Below, piece after piece: positions 45,491 to 53,238 of a stretch of 64,000 bases of DNA. The stretch's first letter is position 1; the number at the start of each line of letters is the position of its first letter. The translations under genes and the position numbers were made by a program. The DNA is taken from NCBI GenBank assembly GCA_029259745.1, contig JAJDEO010000058.1, forward strand, positions 1 through 64,000, given 5' to 3'. This DNA is from Planctomycetota bacterium. GTDB lineage: Bacteria; Planctomycetota; B15-G4. The notes under the pieces were generated by a model. That model searched no databases. It saw only the letters and a program-made list of their open reading frames with translations, and was not told the DNA's origin.

Positions 45491-46006
45491 TCATCCGATG
45501 GCATGGAGCGTGTTCGTGATCGTCGCGAGGTGGTGGTCGTCGTGCTCGGCGACGAAGAAGCAGAGGTCGGCGACGGTCATCGGCTGGGCCAGCCGCGGGT
45601 GACGTGCCGTGACGTGGTGCTGTGCGTCAGGCAGTGACTCCACGCGTTGCACGAGGTCGCGGCGCCGATCCCGCAGGGCCGCCAACACGTCCGCACTCGC
45701 CGCGGCGTTGTGATCGGCTTGCCACGTGGCCGTGTTCTCGAGGTCGGCTGCGCGAAGCTCGCGCTTGCCCGTCATCAAATCCTCGACTCGCCCGAACCAG
45801 AGTGACTCGAGATCCCCGAGATGCCCCACGTGCTCTTGGATCGACCAGGCCTCGCCAAGGCGCCGCGTCAGCACGTCGGCAGGCAGTGCCCCCACACGTT
45901 CCTCGACACGCGCCGGCGTGCCCCGCAAGCGCTCGACGAGTTCGGGCAACGCCTCGACCGGCGTGCCGAGCACGAACGCCCGCTCGAACCACGTGCGTTG
46001 CTTCAT
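45491..46006 (-). CDS. DinB-family (YfiT-like) putative metal-dependent protein
   Basis: A 171-residue four-helix protein. The start is the ATG at 46006 with AAGGAGAG before it; codons upstream lack this. Candidate metal ligands are the His in SIQEHVGHLGDLE (~60-63) and AEHDDHHLATI near the end (~157-162), the three-His layout of DinB/YfiT. These relatives include thiol-dependent transferases and hydrolases. The substrate is unknown. It follows the VOC gene by 36 bp. Confidence 0.85.
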   Translation of the reverse strand: MKQRTWFERAFVLGTPVEALPELVERLRGTPARVEERVGALPADVLTRRLGEAWSIQEHVGHLGDLESLWFGRVEDLMTGKRELRAADLENTATWQADHNAAASADVLAALRDRRRDLVQRVESLPDAQHHVTARHPRLAQPMTVADLCFFVAEHDDHHLATITNTLHAIG

Positions 46007-46042
46007 CGTCGTGACTCTCCTTCTGTGCCGGCCGGGCACCGC

Positions 46043-46435
46043 TCACATCGACGCGACGGGCTCGTGGAAGTAGTAGCAGAGCCCATCCGGCGCGACGACG
46101 AAGAACACCTGGAACTTCTGCCCGTCGCGTTCGTCGACGCGCACCTCACCGACGTCGACGCCGCGCGCCTGCAAGTCGGTTCGGATGCCCGCGATGCCGG
46201 ACACGAGAACGGCCGCACCGTCCTGCGCCGCGTCGCCGCCATTGATCGCAAAGCCGATCTTCACGCCGTCGCGCTCGAGGATCACCTTGGGAACGGGCTC
46301 GCTGAGCCGCTCCACCTCCGTCATCCCGAAGTGCTGTGCGTACCAGCGCGACGCCGCCTCGACATCCGTGACCGGAAGCGCGAGCACGTCGTCTTGGTAG
46401 GGAAAGGCCTGGCTGAAACGCGGTTTGTCAGTCAT
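46043..46435 (-). CDS. Glyoxalase/VOC-family protein
   Basis: A 130-residue single VOC module with the two beta-alpha-beta-beta-beta units: LALPVTDVEAASRWYAQHFGM at the start and GLCYYFHEPV at the end. Several expected metal ligands are weak or replaced, so it may bind small molecules (as in drug-resistance or lyase relatives) rather than act as glyoxalase I. The ATG at 46435 is preceded by GAGG; it overlaps the stop of the upstream gene by 8 bases, so the two are co-translated. Confidence 0.85.
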   Translation of the reverse strand: MTDKPRFSQAFPYQDDVLALPVTDVEAASRWYAQHFGMTEVERLSEPVPKVILERDGVKIGFAINGGDAAQDGAAVLVSGIAGIRTDLQARGVDVGEVRVDERDGQKFQVFFVVAPDGLCYYFHEPVASM

Positions 46436-47186
46436 TGAGAGAGCCTCGGTTCGTCCGGTGTTTCTCGGCATCTGCGTTGTAGATCACGGGCATCCGCCCG
46501 CGCCAGCCGCGCCACATGTCCTCATCCGTGATGAGCGCGGCCATGAAGTGCGCGACGTTGACGCGACTCGTGGTCCCGGCGTTGAAGATCGCACTCCGTG
46601 TCGGTGAAGCGTGGACGGTGTAGTCACTGACATCCGCCTCATCGATCAAGCCGTCGGGACGCACGACAGACCACTCGATCGGCCCGCCCTGACCGAGTTC
46701 GACGCGCAAGAAGTCGGCGGCCTGTTCGTTGTCGACATGCGGCGGCACGAGCAGTCGCAGAAGCCCGATCACGCAGCGCTGAGCAAAGGACACGCGCTCC
46801 TCGAGATCGCGATTGCTGTTGCCGGCCGTATTCATGAGCACGAACTTCGTCGACGCGTCCGCGCCGTTTGCCTCGATGGCTTCGCACAGCCGCCGCGTTG
46901 CTTCCCTGACGAGCCGCCGCGGTTGCCCGAAGATCCCCGCAAAGCTCAGCGTGTGCCCCAAGCAGGACGCGACGGCACGACAGCCTCGCACGTGCTCGGC
47001 CAACTCGGCGTCGCTGAGATCGAGGACGCTCGCAGTGACGACCGTCAACTCATCGCGCCCGCGAATCGCCTCGGGCAGCCGTTCGGGCGAACGGACGATC
47101 ACCCGCACCGGCTCTCCACGGTCGAGCAACTGCTCCACGAGCAGTCGTCCGGTTGCGCCCGTTGCACCTACGACAAGCGTCGTCAC
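46428..47186 (-). CDS. NAD(P)-binding atypical SDR-family protein
   Basis: A 252-residue protein with the nucleotide-binding start TTLVVGATGATGRLLVEQLL and the strand pattern of NmrA/atypical SDR proteins (VVTASVLDLSDA near 50, VLMNTAGNSN near 118, SVVRPDGLIDE near 175). The Tyr-x3-Lys catalytic pair of classic SDRs is not evident. It could be an oxidoreductase or a redox sensor. The GTG at 47186 is chosen because the fold starts there; its ribosome-binding site lies in a G-rich tandem repeat. It is coupled to the VOC gene. Confidence 0.85.
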   Translation of the reverse strand: MTTLVVGATGATGRLLVEQLLDRGEPVRVIVRSPERLPEAIRGRDELTVVTASVLDLSDAELAEHVRGCRAVASCLGHTLSFAGIFGQPRRLVREATRRLCEAIEANGADASTKFVLMNTAGNSNRDLEERVSFAQRCVIGLLRLLVPPHVDNEQAADFLRVELGQGGPIEWSVVRPDGLIDEADVSDYTVHASPTRSAIFNAGTTSRVNVAHFMAALITDEDMWRGWRGRMPVIYNADAEKHRTNRGSLND

Positions 47187-47212
47187 GTCACCCCCACCCG
47201 TCACCCCCACCC
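47187..47212 (-). repeat. Tandem 13-bp G-rich repeat over a ribosome-binding site
   Basis: Two exact copies of GGGTGGGGGTGAC (minus strand) fill the gap between the coiled-coil gene's stop and the SDR gene's GTG. Each has a G3 and a G5 run, so four G-tracts with loops of 1 and 4 bases lie within 25 bases, matching the pattern G3+N1-7. The same Gs are the only Shine-Dalgarno candidate for the SDR gene. Confidence 0.6.
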
Positions 47213-47213
47213 G

Positions 47214-47486
47214 TCACTCACTCTCGACATCGATGATCTCGACGAACGCCGTGAGCTCGTCCTTCGAAAGCGTGCCCTTGCTCACGAGCAGCCGCGTGAG
47301 TGACGCGAGGTAGAGCTTCAGCTGATCGTTCTCGTCTTCCAACGCCTTCAACCGTTCGTCCTGCGCGCGGTCGGTGCGTCCCTGATCGCGGACGCTTCGC
47401 TTGAGCCGCGACACGTCGCGCTCGGTGTCCTCGATGTCGAGTCGGTTCCCGATGTCACCCAGAAACAGAGTGCGTCCCCAGCCCAT
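47214..47486 (-). CDS. Small coiled-coil protein, unknown function
   Basis: A 90-residue protein. After MGWGRTLFLGDIGNRLDIED, residues ~20-60 form a heptad-rich coiled coil (TERDVSRLKRSVRDQ, DERLKALEDENDQLKLYLA), and the end is acidic (LSKDELTAFVEIIDVESE). Similar 80-90 residue proteins with the MGWG start occur as hypotheticals; I know no function. GGAG precedes the ATG. First gene of the SDR-VOC-DinB-GNAT group, ending only 27 bp before the SDR gene. Confidence 0.72.
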   Translation of the reverse strand: MGWGRTLFLGDIGNRLDIEDTERDVSRLKRSVRDQGRTDRAQDERLKALEDENDQLKLYLASLTRLLVSKGTLSKDELTAFVEIIDVESE

Positions 47487-47672
47487 GTCGATCTCCTCGC
47501 CGTTGGTTCCTCACGCGAACTGCCACGGTCGCTCGACCGGGAGTTCGGACAGTTTATGGGACGGTGTCACGTGACGCGCAGACTTCGTGCAGCTGTCATG
47601 CCCACGCCATGCGACCAGCGCGGTTGCGCGGCGCGTGGAAAGGGCAGGTGATCGTCGAGCCGAGTCCTGGGC

Positions 47673-48032
47673 CTACCCGGCGCGACCATCGAACGCGCGC
47701 TCGAGAACACGCTCCCACGCCGGTCGCGCCGCCGAGGTCGTCAACCCGACTGCCGACGCCACGCGATCGACGAGTCGCCGCGTCTCGAATCGCTTCTGCG
47801 CCTCGCTGCAGACCCACTCGGCGTCGAAGCCACCCCACTCGCCGGCGACACTGCGAAGATTCGGTCCGAGGAAGGGCGCGAGCTCGTGCCGAAACACATC
47901 CTCGAGCTCTTCGCGATCGAGCCCCGAGTCACACACGACCGCGGCGATCTCGGCAATCGCAGCGTCGGTCAGTTCCGTGTCGAGCCAGAGGTTCGACATC
48001 GAGATCCAGAGCAAGCGTCGAGCGTCGTTCAT
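47673..48032 (-). CDS. DUF7079-like small protein
   Basis: A 119-residue protein beginning MNDARRLLWISMSNLWLDTELTDAAI. The phrases LWLDTELTD and LRSVAGEWGGFDAEWV match the DUF7079 pattern (short helical proteins, function unknown). An ATG five codons upstream (48047) is an alternative start; neither has a clear ribosome-binding site. It is flanked by ~160-190 bp gaps, so it may be transcribed alone. Confidence 0.68.
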   Translation of the reverse strand: MNDARRLLWISMSNLWLDTELTDAAIAEIAAVVCDSGLDREELEDVFRHELAPFLGPNLRSVAGEWGGFDAEWVCSEAQKRFETRRLVDRVASAVGLTTSAARPAWERVLERAFDGRAG

Positions 48033-48195
48033 GGGAGGTCGTTTCATCCGAGGTCGAGGCAGCGCCGGCACGGACCGAAGCGTGCCGGTCTTCGCGGATG
48101 TCACAGCGCGTCGAGAAACTCATTCGACATGTGACACGCACGGGAGCCGCGCTCGCTGAAGCCATCACATGTCAAACGCATCCGCGCCGACGCGG

Positions 48196-48771
48196 TCAAC
48201 GATCCGCGAGGAACTCGAGCGTGCGTTTCATCAAGAGGGCCGATGCCTCGGCAGCGTAGGACGGCAGCGAGCTGTCAGCGAAGACGTGCTGATTGCCCGC
48301 GTAGAGAAACAGCTCCGCGCCCTGGGCTTGCTCGGTGAGTTCGCGAGCAGCCTCGAGATCGCCTTCACCCGTGAAGATCGGGTCGTCGGTCATGGCGTGC
48401 ACCTGCACCGGCACCCTGTCCGGCCAGGCCGCCCCGAACTCCGAGGCCCGCACGCACGAGGAGTAGAGGAGCGCGCCGCGCGCACCACTCCGCGTTTGGG
48501 CCAACATCTGCGCCGGAAGGACACCCAGCGAGAAGCCCCCGTAAACCAGGTCCGTCGGGAGGTCCTCGACGGCCTGAACGCCTCGCTCGATCACAGTCGC
48601 GAATCCGAGTTCCTCGACGAAGCCCAAGCCTTCTTGCAGGCTCTCGAAGACTCGACCAGCGAAGAGATCGGGGACATGCGCGACGTGGCCCGCGTCCCGC
48701 AGCTGGTCCGCGAGAGCGACGATGCCAGGCGTGAGACCCTGGGCATGGTGGAACAGCACGATCTCAGCCAA
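48196..48771 (-). CDS. Dienelactone hydrolase-family protein
   Basis: A 191-residue alpha/beta hydrolase. The N-terminus MAEIVLFHHAQGLTPGIVALADQLR is the family's strand-loop start. The nucleophile elbow is GGFSLGVLPAQ, with Ser in place of the Cys of classical dienelactone hydrolase. The acid Asp (MTDDPIF) and the catalytic His (GNQHVFADSS) are present, so the triad looks complete. The start is a TTG at 48771 with a GGGAG-AACGAGG stretch upstream. The substrate is unknown; relatives hydrolyse esters and lactones. Confidence 0.87.
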   Translation of the reverse strand: MAEIVLFHHAQGLTPGIVALADQLRDAGHVAHVPDLFAGRVFESLQEGLGFVEELGFATVIERGVQAVEDLPTDLVYGGFSLGVLPAQMLAQTRSGARGALLYSSCVRASEFGAAWPDRVPVQVHAMTDDPIFTGEGDLEAARELTEQAQGAELFLYAGNQHVFADSSLPSYAAEASALLMKRTLEFLADR

Positions 48772-48906
48772 GGGCCTCGTTCTCCCGACGATCGGTCCTG
48801 TGTTCTCAACAACAGCTCACCGCTTGACGGCGTCGACACCCCGCGGTGGACGAGCCCACCCTCGCACCCACCGCGCTACGAGCTTGTCGATCCCTCTCTT
48901 TCCCGC

Positions 48907-49959
48907 TCAGTGGTGCCCGTCGTCCTCTTCGGGCTCGGGCTTCACCGGGAAGGCCGGCAGCGGCTCGGTCAGCACGAGGTCGATGGCGACACAGAGGATG
49001 TCGTCGGTGCCGGGGATGTCGGCGACCTTCATCGCGTCCTTCTCCGTGCAGACGAGCGTGGCCGTGCGACCGCGGGCGCGGACCTTCGCGAGGTCTTCGG
49101 AGTTGAAGTCGTGGTGGTCGTTGAACGACAGCAGGCCCGTGACGTTGGCGCCGAGCTCTTCGATCGTGTCGCGGAAGCCCTCGGGCGAGGCGATTCCACA
49201 GAACAGGAAGACGTCGCGGCCCGCGAGGGTCGTGGGGTCTTCGAGCTGGTCGACGGGCGCATTGACCGGGCGCACGCCGATCGGTGCGTGGTGCCCGAGG
49301 ATCATGTTCGCGGTGCGGTTGTAGGCGCGGACGCGGCTCGTGACCTCTTCGAGAGCCTCATCGGAGAGGCGCTCGTGGTGCGTCATGACCAGCAGGTCGG
49401 CGCGGCCGACTCCGGCGGACGCTTCACGCAGCCCCCCGGCCGGAAGGAGCCAGTTGTTGCTGAACGGCGCGCGGGCGTCGATACACACCACTTCCATGTC
49501 GCGGTGCACGTGGCGAGCCTGCATGCCGTCATCGATGAAGATGAGGTCGGCGCCCTGCTCGGCCGCCATGCGCGCGCCAAGTCCCTTGTCGGGCGCCACG
49601 ACGACAGCGACCTCGGGGCAGCGGTTCTTGATCAGCGCGACCTCGTCGGAGTCACCGTCGGCCGTCGTCGCGCCATAGCCCGTCGACACCACGGCGACCT
49701 TGCGTCCCTGGCGCGCGGCTTCCTGCGCCATGAGGATCGTCAGCGGCGTCTTGCCCGTGCCGCCCACCGTGACGTTGCCGATCGAGACGACGGCGGCATC
49801 GACCGGCTTCGGCGTCAGCAGCCCGCTGTCATAGAAGGCGTTCTTCGCCAGGATGACGAGCGCGTAAAGCGCCGTGAGCGGCAGGAGGACGATGCGCACG
49901 AGCAGGAGCAGAGGGCCCTGCTTGCCGGAGACGAGTTGATGGGCGAGCGATGTCGACAT
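48907..49959 (-). CDS. lpxK: Tetraacyldisaccharide 4'-kinase LpxK
   Basis: LpxK phosphorylates the lipid A disaccharide at the 4' position, late in lipid A synthesis at the inner membrane. The 350-residue protein has an N-terminal membrane-associated helix (~17-38). The P-loop GNVTVGGTGKTP is at 61-72, followed by STGYGAT (about 92-98), the conserved FIDDGMQARHVHRD and a C-terminal half with FCGIASPEGF and FNDHHDF. It supports a lipid A-bearing outer membrane. A His/Asp-rich end (EPEEDDGHH) is unusual. It starts 36 bp after the parA stop and is probably co-transcribed with it. No other lpx gene is nearby. Confidence 0.92.
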   Translation of the reverse strand: MSTSLAHQLVSGKQGPLLLLVRIVLLPLTALYALVILAKNAFYDSGLLTPKPVDAAVVSIGNVTVGGTGKTPLTILMAQEAARQGRKVAVVSTGYGATTADGDSDEVALIKNRCPEVAVVVAPDKGLGARMAAEQGADLIFIDDGMQARHVHRDMEVVCIDARAPFSNNWLLPAGGLREASAGVGRADLLVMTHHERLSDEALEEVTSRVRAYNRTANMILGHHAPIGVRPVNAPVDQLEDPTTLAGRDVFLFCGIASPEGFRDTIEELGANVTGLLSFNDHHDFNSEDLAKVRARGRTATLVCTEKDAMKVADIPGTDDILCVAIDLVLTEPLPAFPVKPEPEEDDGHH

Positions 49960-49995
49960 GGCTTGCGGATCAGGGACTTGGCGGGTCGGAAGGGG

Positions 49996-51198
49996 TCAGG
50001 TCTCGGGATTCGGTCGGGTGCGTGGCGCGGCAGTCTTGCCGGACGCGGCCCAGGGTGACGGCGGTGTTGCCCGAGCACGACGCGGCGCGGGCGGCACGGC
50101 CGCCTGCTCGCTGCTTCGTTCGATCGGCTTGCCGTCGGCCGGAGGTACTCGAGATGCGGTGGTGTTCGCGGCGCCGGTGTTCGAGGCGCCGGTGGTCGTC
50201 GCCGAAGACTCGGGCGCCGCGGGCTTCGGCGAATCCGGTTCGGTCGACGCCGACTTGCTCGCGGGCGCGGCCGTTTCCTTCGCGCCCGGCGTCTCCTCGG
50301 CGGCGCCGTTCGACGCAGACGTGCCGGTTGGCGGCGGCGCCTCGTCGTCCGCCGTCTCGGCAGCCGGTGCGGGCTCGTCGTCTTCATCGTCTTCGAAAGG
50401 ACGCACGGGCAGCACGAGCGGCACGACATCCTCGCCGAGCAGCTCCATGGCGAGCGCGAGGTAATCGTCGGCACCGCGCGAGGACGCGTCGTACTCGAAG
50501 ATCGTGCGCCCGTGGCTCGGCGCCTCGGCGAGCTTGACGTTGCGGCGGATCACCGACTCGAGCAGCACGTCGCCGAAGTGGTCGCGGATGTCGCCGAGCA
50601 CGGCCTTGGCGAGCTTCGTGCTCGGGTCGTGACGACACGACACCATGCCGGTGATCGAGAGGTTCGGGTTGAGTCGCCCCTGCACCAGCCCGACGACCTC
50701 GTGCAGCTTGCCCAAGCCCTGCAGCGCGAAGAACTCGGCCTGGATCGGGACGAAGACCTCGTCGCAGGCCACGAGCGCGTTGAGCGACAGCAGCCCGAGG
50801 CTCGGCGGGCAGTCGACGAGCACGAAGTCGAACGGCTCGGCCTCACTCGCTTCGAACGCGTTGCGCAGGATCGCCTCGCGCCCCACCTCGGTGGCCAGCT
50901 CCTGCTCGGCCCCGGCCAGGTCGACGGACGCCGGCGCCACGAAGAGCCCCGGCACGCCGGTCGGGCGGATCACCTCGTCGAGCGTCGCGCGGCCGAGCAG
51001 CACCTCGTAGAGGCTCGCCGCTTCGTCCATCGGGTCGACATCGACGTGCACCGTCAGATTGCACTGCGGGTCGAGATCACAGATCAGCACGCGCTTGTGA
51101 CACAGAGCCAGGGCCGCACCGAGGTTCACGGTGGTGGTCGTCTTGCCCACCCCGCCCTTCTGGTTCGTGACGGCGACTCGCCGCGTTGTCTTGGCCAT
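49996..51198 (-). CDS. parA: ParA-family ATPase with long disordered tail
   Basis: A 400-residue protein. Residues 1-265 are a complete ParA/Soj-type ATPase: deviant Walker A KGGVGKTTTTVNL (about 14-26), DLDPQCNLT switch region, DFVLVDCPPSLG Walker B and RRNVKLAEAPSHGRTIFEYD near the end. This family moves chromosomes, plasmids or protein clusters by ATP-driven patterning on DNA. Residues ~266-400 are an acidic, then Ala/Pro/Thr/Ser-rich low-complexity tail, absent from typical ParA. No parB or parS (TGTTTCACGTGAAACA-like) site is visible, so it could position cargo other than the chromosome. Confidence 0.9.
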   Translation of the reverse strand: MAKTTRRVAVTNQKGGVGKTTTTVNLGAALALCHKRVLICDLDPQCNLTVHVDVDPMDEAASLYEVLLGRATLDEVIRPTGVPGLFVAPASVDLAGAEQELATEVGREAILRNAFEASEAEPFDFVLVDCPPSLGLLSLNALVACDEVFVPIQAEFFALQGLGKLHEVVGLVQGRLNPNLSITGMVSCRHDPSTKLAKAVLGDIRDHFGDVLLESVIRRNVKLAEAPSHGRTIFEYDASSRGADDYLALAMELLGEDVVPLVLPVRPFEDDEDDEPAPAAETADDEAPPPTGTSASNGAAEETPGAKETAAPASKSASTEPDSPKPAAPESSATTTGASNTGAANTTASRVPPADGKPIERSSEQAAVPPAPRRARATPPSPWAASGKTAAPRTRPNPET

Positions 51199-51316
51199 GC
51201 TCGACGTTCCACGCTGCGCCGGCGGTCTCGCTCGGCAGAGTCTGCTCGCAGCCTGTGGTGAAAGTGGATGCGTTCGGGGTGCTGTCCGCTGAGGCCTTCT
51301 TTAGGCGACAGAACAG

Positions 51317-51340
51317 AGGCGAATCGGTGGATTCGTCGAG
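51317..51340. repeat. 24-bp hairpin element, copy B
   Basis: Identical to 12267-12290, with the same GGCGAATC / GATTCGTC stem and GGTG loop. It lies in the 242-bp gap between the divergent parA and TPR-like genes, where both promoters must also be. The six bases before it are GAACAG against GAACGC in the other copy. Confidence 0.75.
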
Positions 51341-51440
51341 TTCTGGCAACGCCGAGACCGGATCAGCGGGCGGTGCCCTGAACGGATGACATTCACCACG
51401 GGCTGCTAGCGTACCGGCCTCGTTCGATAGAATCCCGCGC

Positions 51441-52829
51441 ATGACCTCCGATGCGCAGGAACTTTTCGAACAGTCGATCGACGACGTCGCCCGTGGACAG
51501 GTCCGCCCAGCCCTCATGAAGCTGCTGGACGCCCTGGCCGTCGACCCGGCCCACGAGCCATCCCTCGAGTCGGCCGCACGGATCTGCCGGCTGCTCGGCG
51601 CCGCCGACGACGCTGCGGTCTTCGAGGCCGTCCTCGCTGAGCCGACCGACGCCGAGGCCCTCTTCGAGCTCGGATTCCGCATGGTCGACCAGGATCGCGC
51701 CGATGTCGCCCAGAGCGTCCTCGAGCGCTGCCTGGCCCTCGACGACGCCCCGCCGGTGCGCCGCGAGCTGGCCTTCACGCGCCTGCTCAACCGCGACTTC
51801 CCCGGCACGCTCGAGGTGCTCGCCCCGCTCGAGGCCGAGCACGACGACCTCGCCGACGCCGAGCGTCTCGATGTGATCCTGCTCCAGGCCGAGGCCGCGC
51901 TCTACTCGCTGAAGCGCTCGCTGGCGCGCCGCTATCTCGAGCAGGCCGACGAGCTCATCCCCAACGACGTCCAGCGCGAGCGGCTCGACGGGCTGCACGA
52001 GCTGATCGGCCGCAGCCTGCGTTGGAAGCAGCTCGACGACGACCTCGACCTGCGCGCCTGGCACTTCATCCAGCACGCCGGCGTGATCCTGAAAACGGCC
52101 GGCGGCCACTTCGAGGACGGCAGCCGGGGCGGACGCTACGACGTCCTCGACCTGCGCGCCGACATGGTCGCGTTCCTCATCCAGCGCCTCATGCACCTCT
52201 TCGAACGCATCGAGCTCATGCCGGCCTGCGTCGTGTCGGCGTCGGAAACCGCCGACCCGATTGCGATCGCCTTCGCGAACGCCTGGGGCATCCCGTACGT
52301 CGCGTCGCTCGAAGAACGCGCTGGCCGCTCGGCCCTCTTCGTGGCCGCCAGCGCCGGTGAGTTCGCGCCCTGGGCCGCCGAGGTCGCGCGCAACGACAAC
52401 GAGCTCCACCTCTTTGCCGTCAACCTCGATTGGGACCACGACGCGCTGGTCTGCCCCGAGATCGTCGGCGTCATGGCACGCCGCGTCTTCCTGCCCTGGG
52501 AGAAGCGCTTCGCCGTCGATCCCAAGACGGGTGAGTCGCGGGAAGACACCGGCGACCGGCGACCGCCCGGCGAGATCGCGGCCGAGCTCGTCGCCCTGCT
52601 CGACGTGCTCCCGAAGGACGACGGAAGCGCCCGAGCCGAGTTCGAAGACCGCTACCTCCCGTGGCGCGACGACCTCCTGCTCGACAATGCTGACCGCTAT
52701 CCGTTCCGCCGGCAGTTCGCATGCCTCTCCCCCTGCTGGCCCGACCCGGACGGCGACGGCCTCCGCAAGACCGACCCGCTCGACGGCATCGACCCGAGCA
52801 AGATCCAGATCCCCGACGATCTCGGCTGA
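51441..52829 (+). CDS. TPR-like repeat protein of unknown function
   Basis: A 462-residue soluble protein without signal peptide. Residues 1-190 are helical pairs of TPR/Sel1 type (GQVRPALMKLLDALAVDPAHEPSLESAARI, RADVAQSVLERCLALDD). Residues ~190-462 are a second region with alternating strands and helices, for example HFIQHAGVILKTAGGHFEDG and HALVCPE-type segments near 335. I do not recognise that part. A TAGAAT hexamer ends 7 bases before the ATG and there is no Shine-Dalgarno site, which fits a leaderless transcript. It may share regulation with divergent parA. Confidence 0.75.
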   Translation: MTSDAQELFEQSIDDVARGQVRPALMKLLDALAVDPAHEPSLESAARICRLLGAADDAAVFEAVLAEPTDAEALFELGFRMVDQDRADVAQSVLERCLALDDAPPVRRELAFTRLLNRDFPGTLEVLAPLEAEHDDLADAERLDVILLQAEAALYSLKRSLARRYLEQADELIPNDVQRERLDGLHELIGRSLRWKQLDDDLDLRAWHFIQHAGVILKTAGGHFEDGSRGGRYDVLDLRADMVAFLIQRLMHLFERIELMPACVVSASETADPIAIAFANAWGIPYVASLEERAGRSALFVAASAGEFAPWAAEVARNDNELHLFAVNLDWDHDALVCPEIVGVMARRVFLPWEKRFAVDPKTGESREDTGDRRPPGEIAAELVALLDVLPKDDGSARAEFEDRYLPWRDDLLLDNADRYPFRRQFACLSPCWPDPDGDGLRKTDPLDGIDPSKIQIPDDLG

Positions 52830-53238
52830 CTGTCGTCGGACCGACGGGTGCCGCCCTCCCAACGCCGAAGGCCACCTGAGCCGCAGACCAGAAGCTCGAA
52901 GCAACCGTCCCCGAGGATCAACGACCACGCGCGCCCTCCAGCCCGCAGCGACCGAACCTCCGGTCCCAGCACAACCATTCTCATCCCCACACCGGCGCGG
53001 CCGGCATCCAAGTCGCAGCGACCGAGCCGTCCTCGGTCGACGGGGACGACGTCAGCGACTTCACGCCGTCCCCGCAACCACCACGCGATCCCACCACCGC
53101 AACAAGGCGTGCCCGAGCGACGGCGTCCGCGTCGACCGAGGACGGCGCACGAGCACAAATCCCACCCCCGCGACCCCCCGAACACCCCCGCACAGCCGCC
53201 CGGCCAACCACCCCTCGTGCTATTGTTCCGGCCAATCC
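52830..53238. other. 409-bp C/A-rich noncoding gap
   Basis: Between the TPR-like gene and the radical SAM/ABC operon. The plus strand is strikingly rich in C and A and poor in T over long stretches. It holds the nested inverted repeat at 53026-53146, a direct repeat CGCAGCGACCGA at 52944-52955 and 53014-53025, and near its end TATTGT (53221-53226) as a possible -10 element 12 bases before the ATG. The frame of the downstream gene is open through it, but codon use there is not protein-like. Confidence 0.6.
53026..53146 (+). ncRNA. Nested inverted repeat, candidate structured RNA or cruciform
   Basis: The outer arms at 53026-53042 and 53130-53146 are 17 bases and perfectly complementary (GCCGTCCTCGGTCGACG / CGTCGACCGAGGACGGC). 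Inside are ACGCCGTC (53063-53070) with GACGGCGT (53119-53126), and inside those CACGC (53082-53086) with GCGTG (53107-53111). The three helices nest in register, as in a long hairpin with internal loops. It lies 92 bp before the radical SAM start. It could be a 5' leader structure, an independent RNA or a DNA element; the sequence alone does not decide. Confidence 0.45.
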
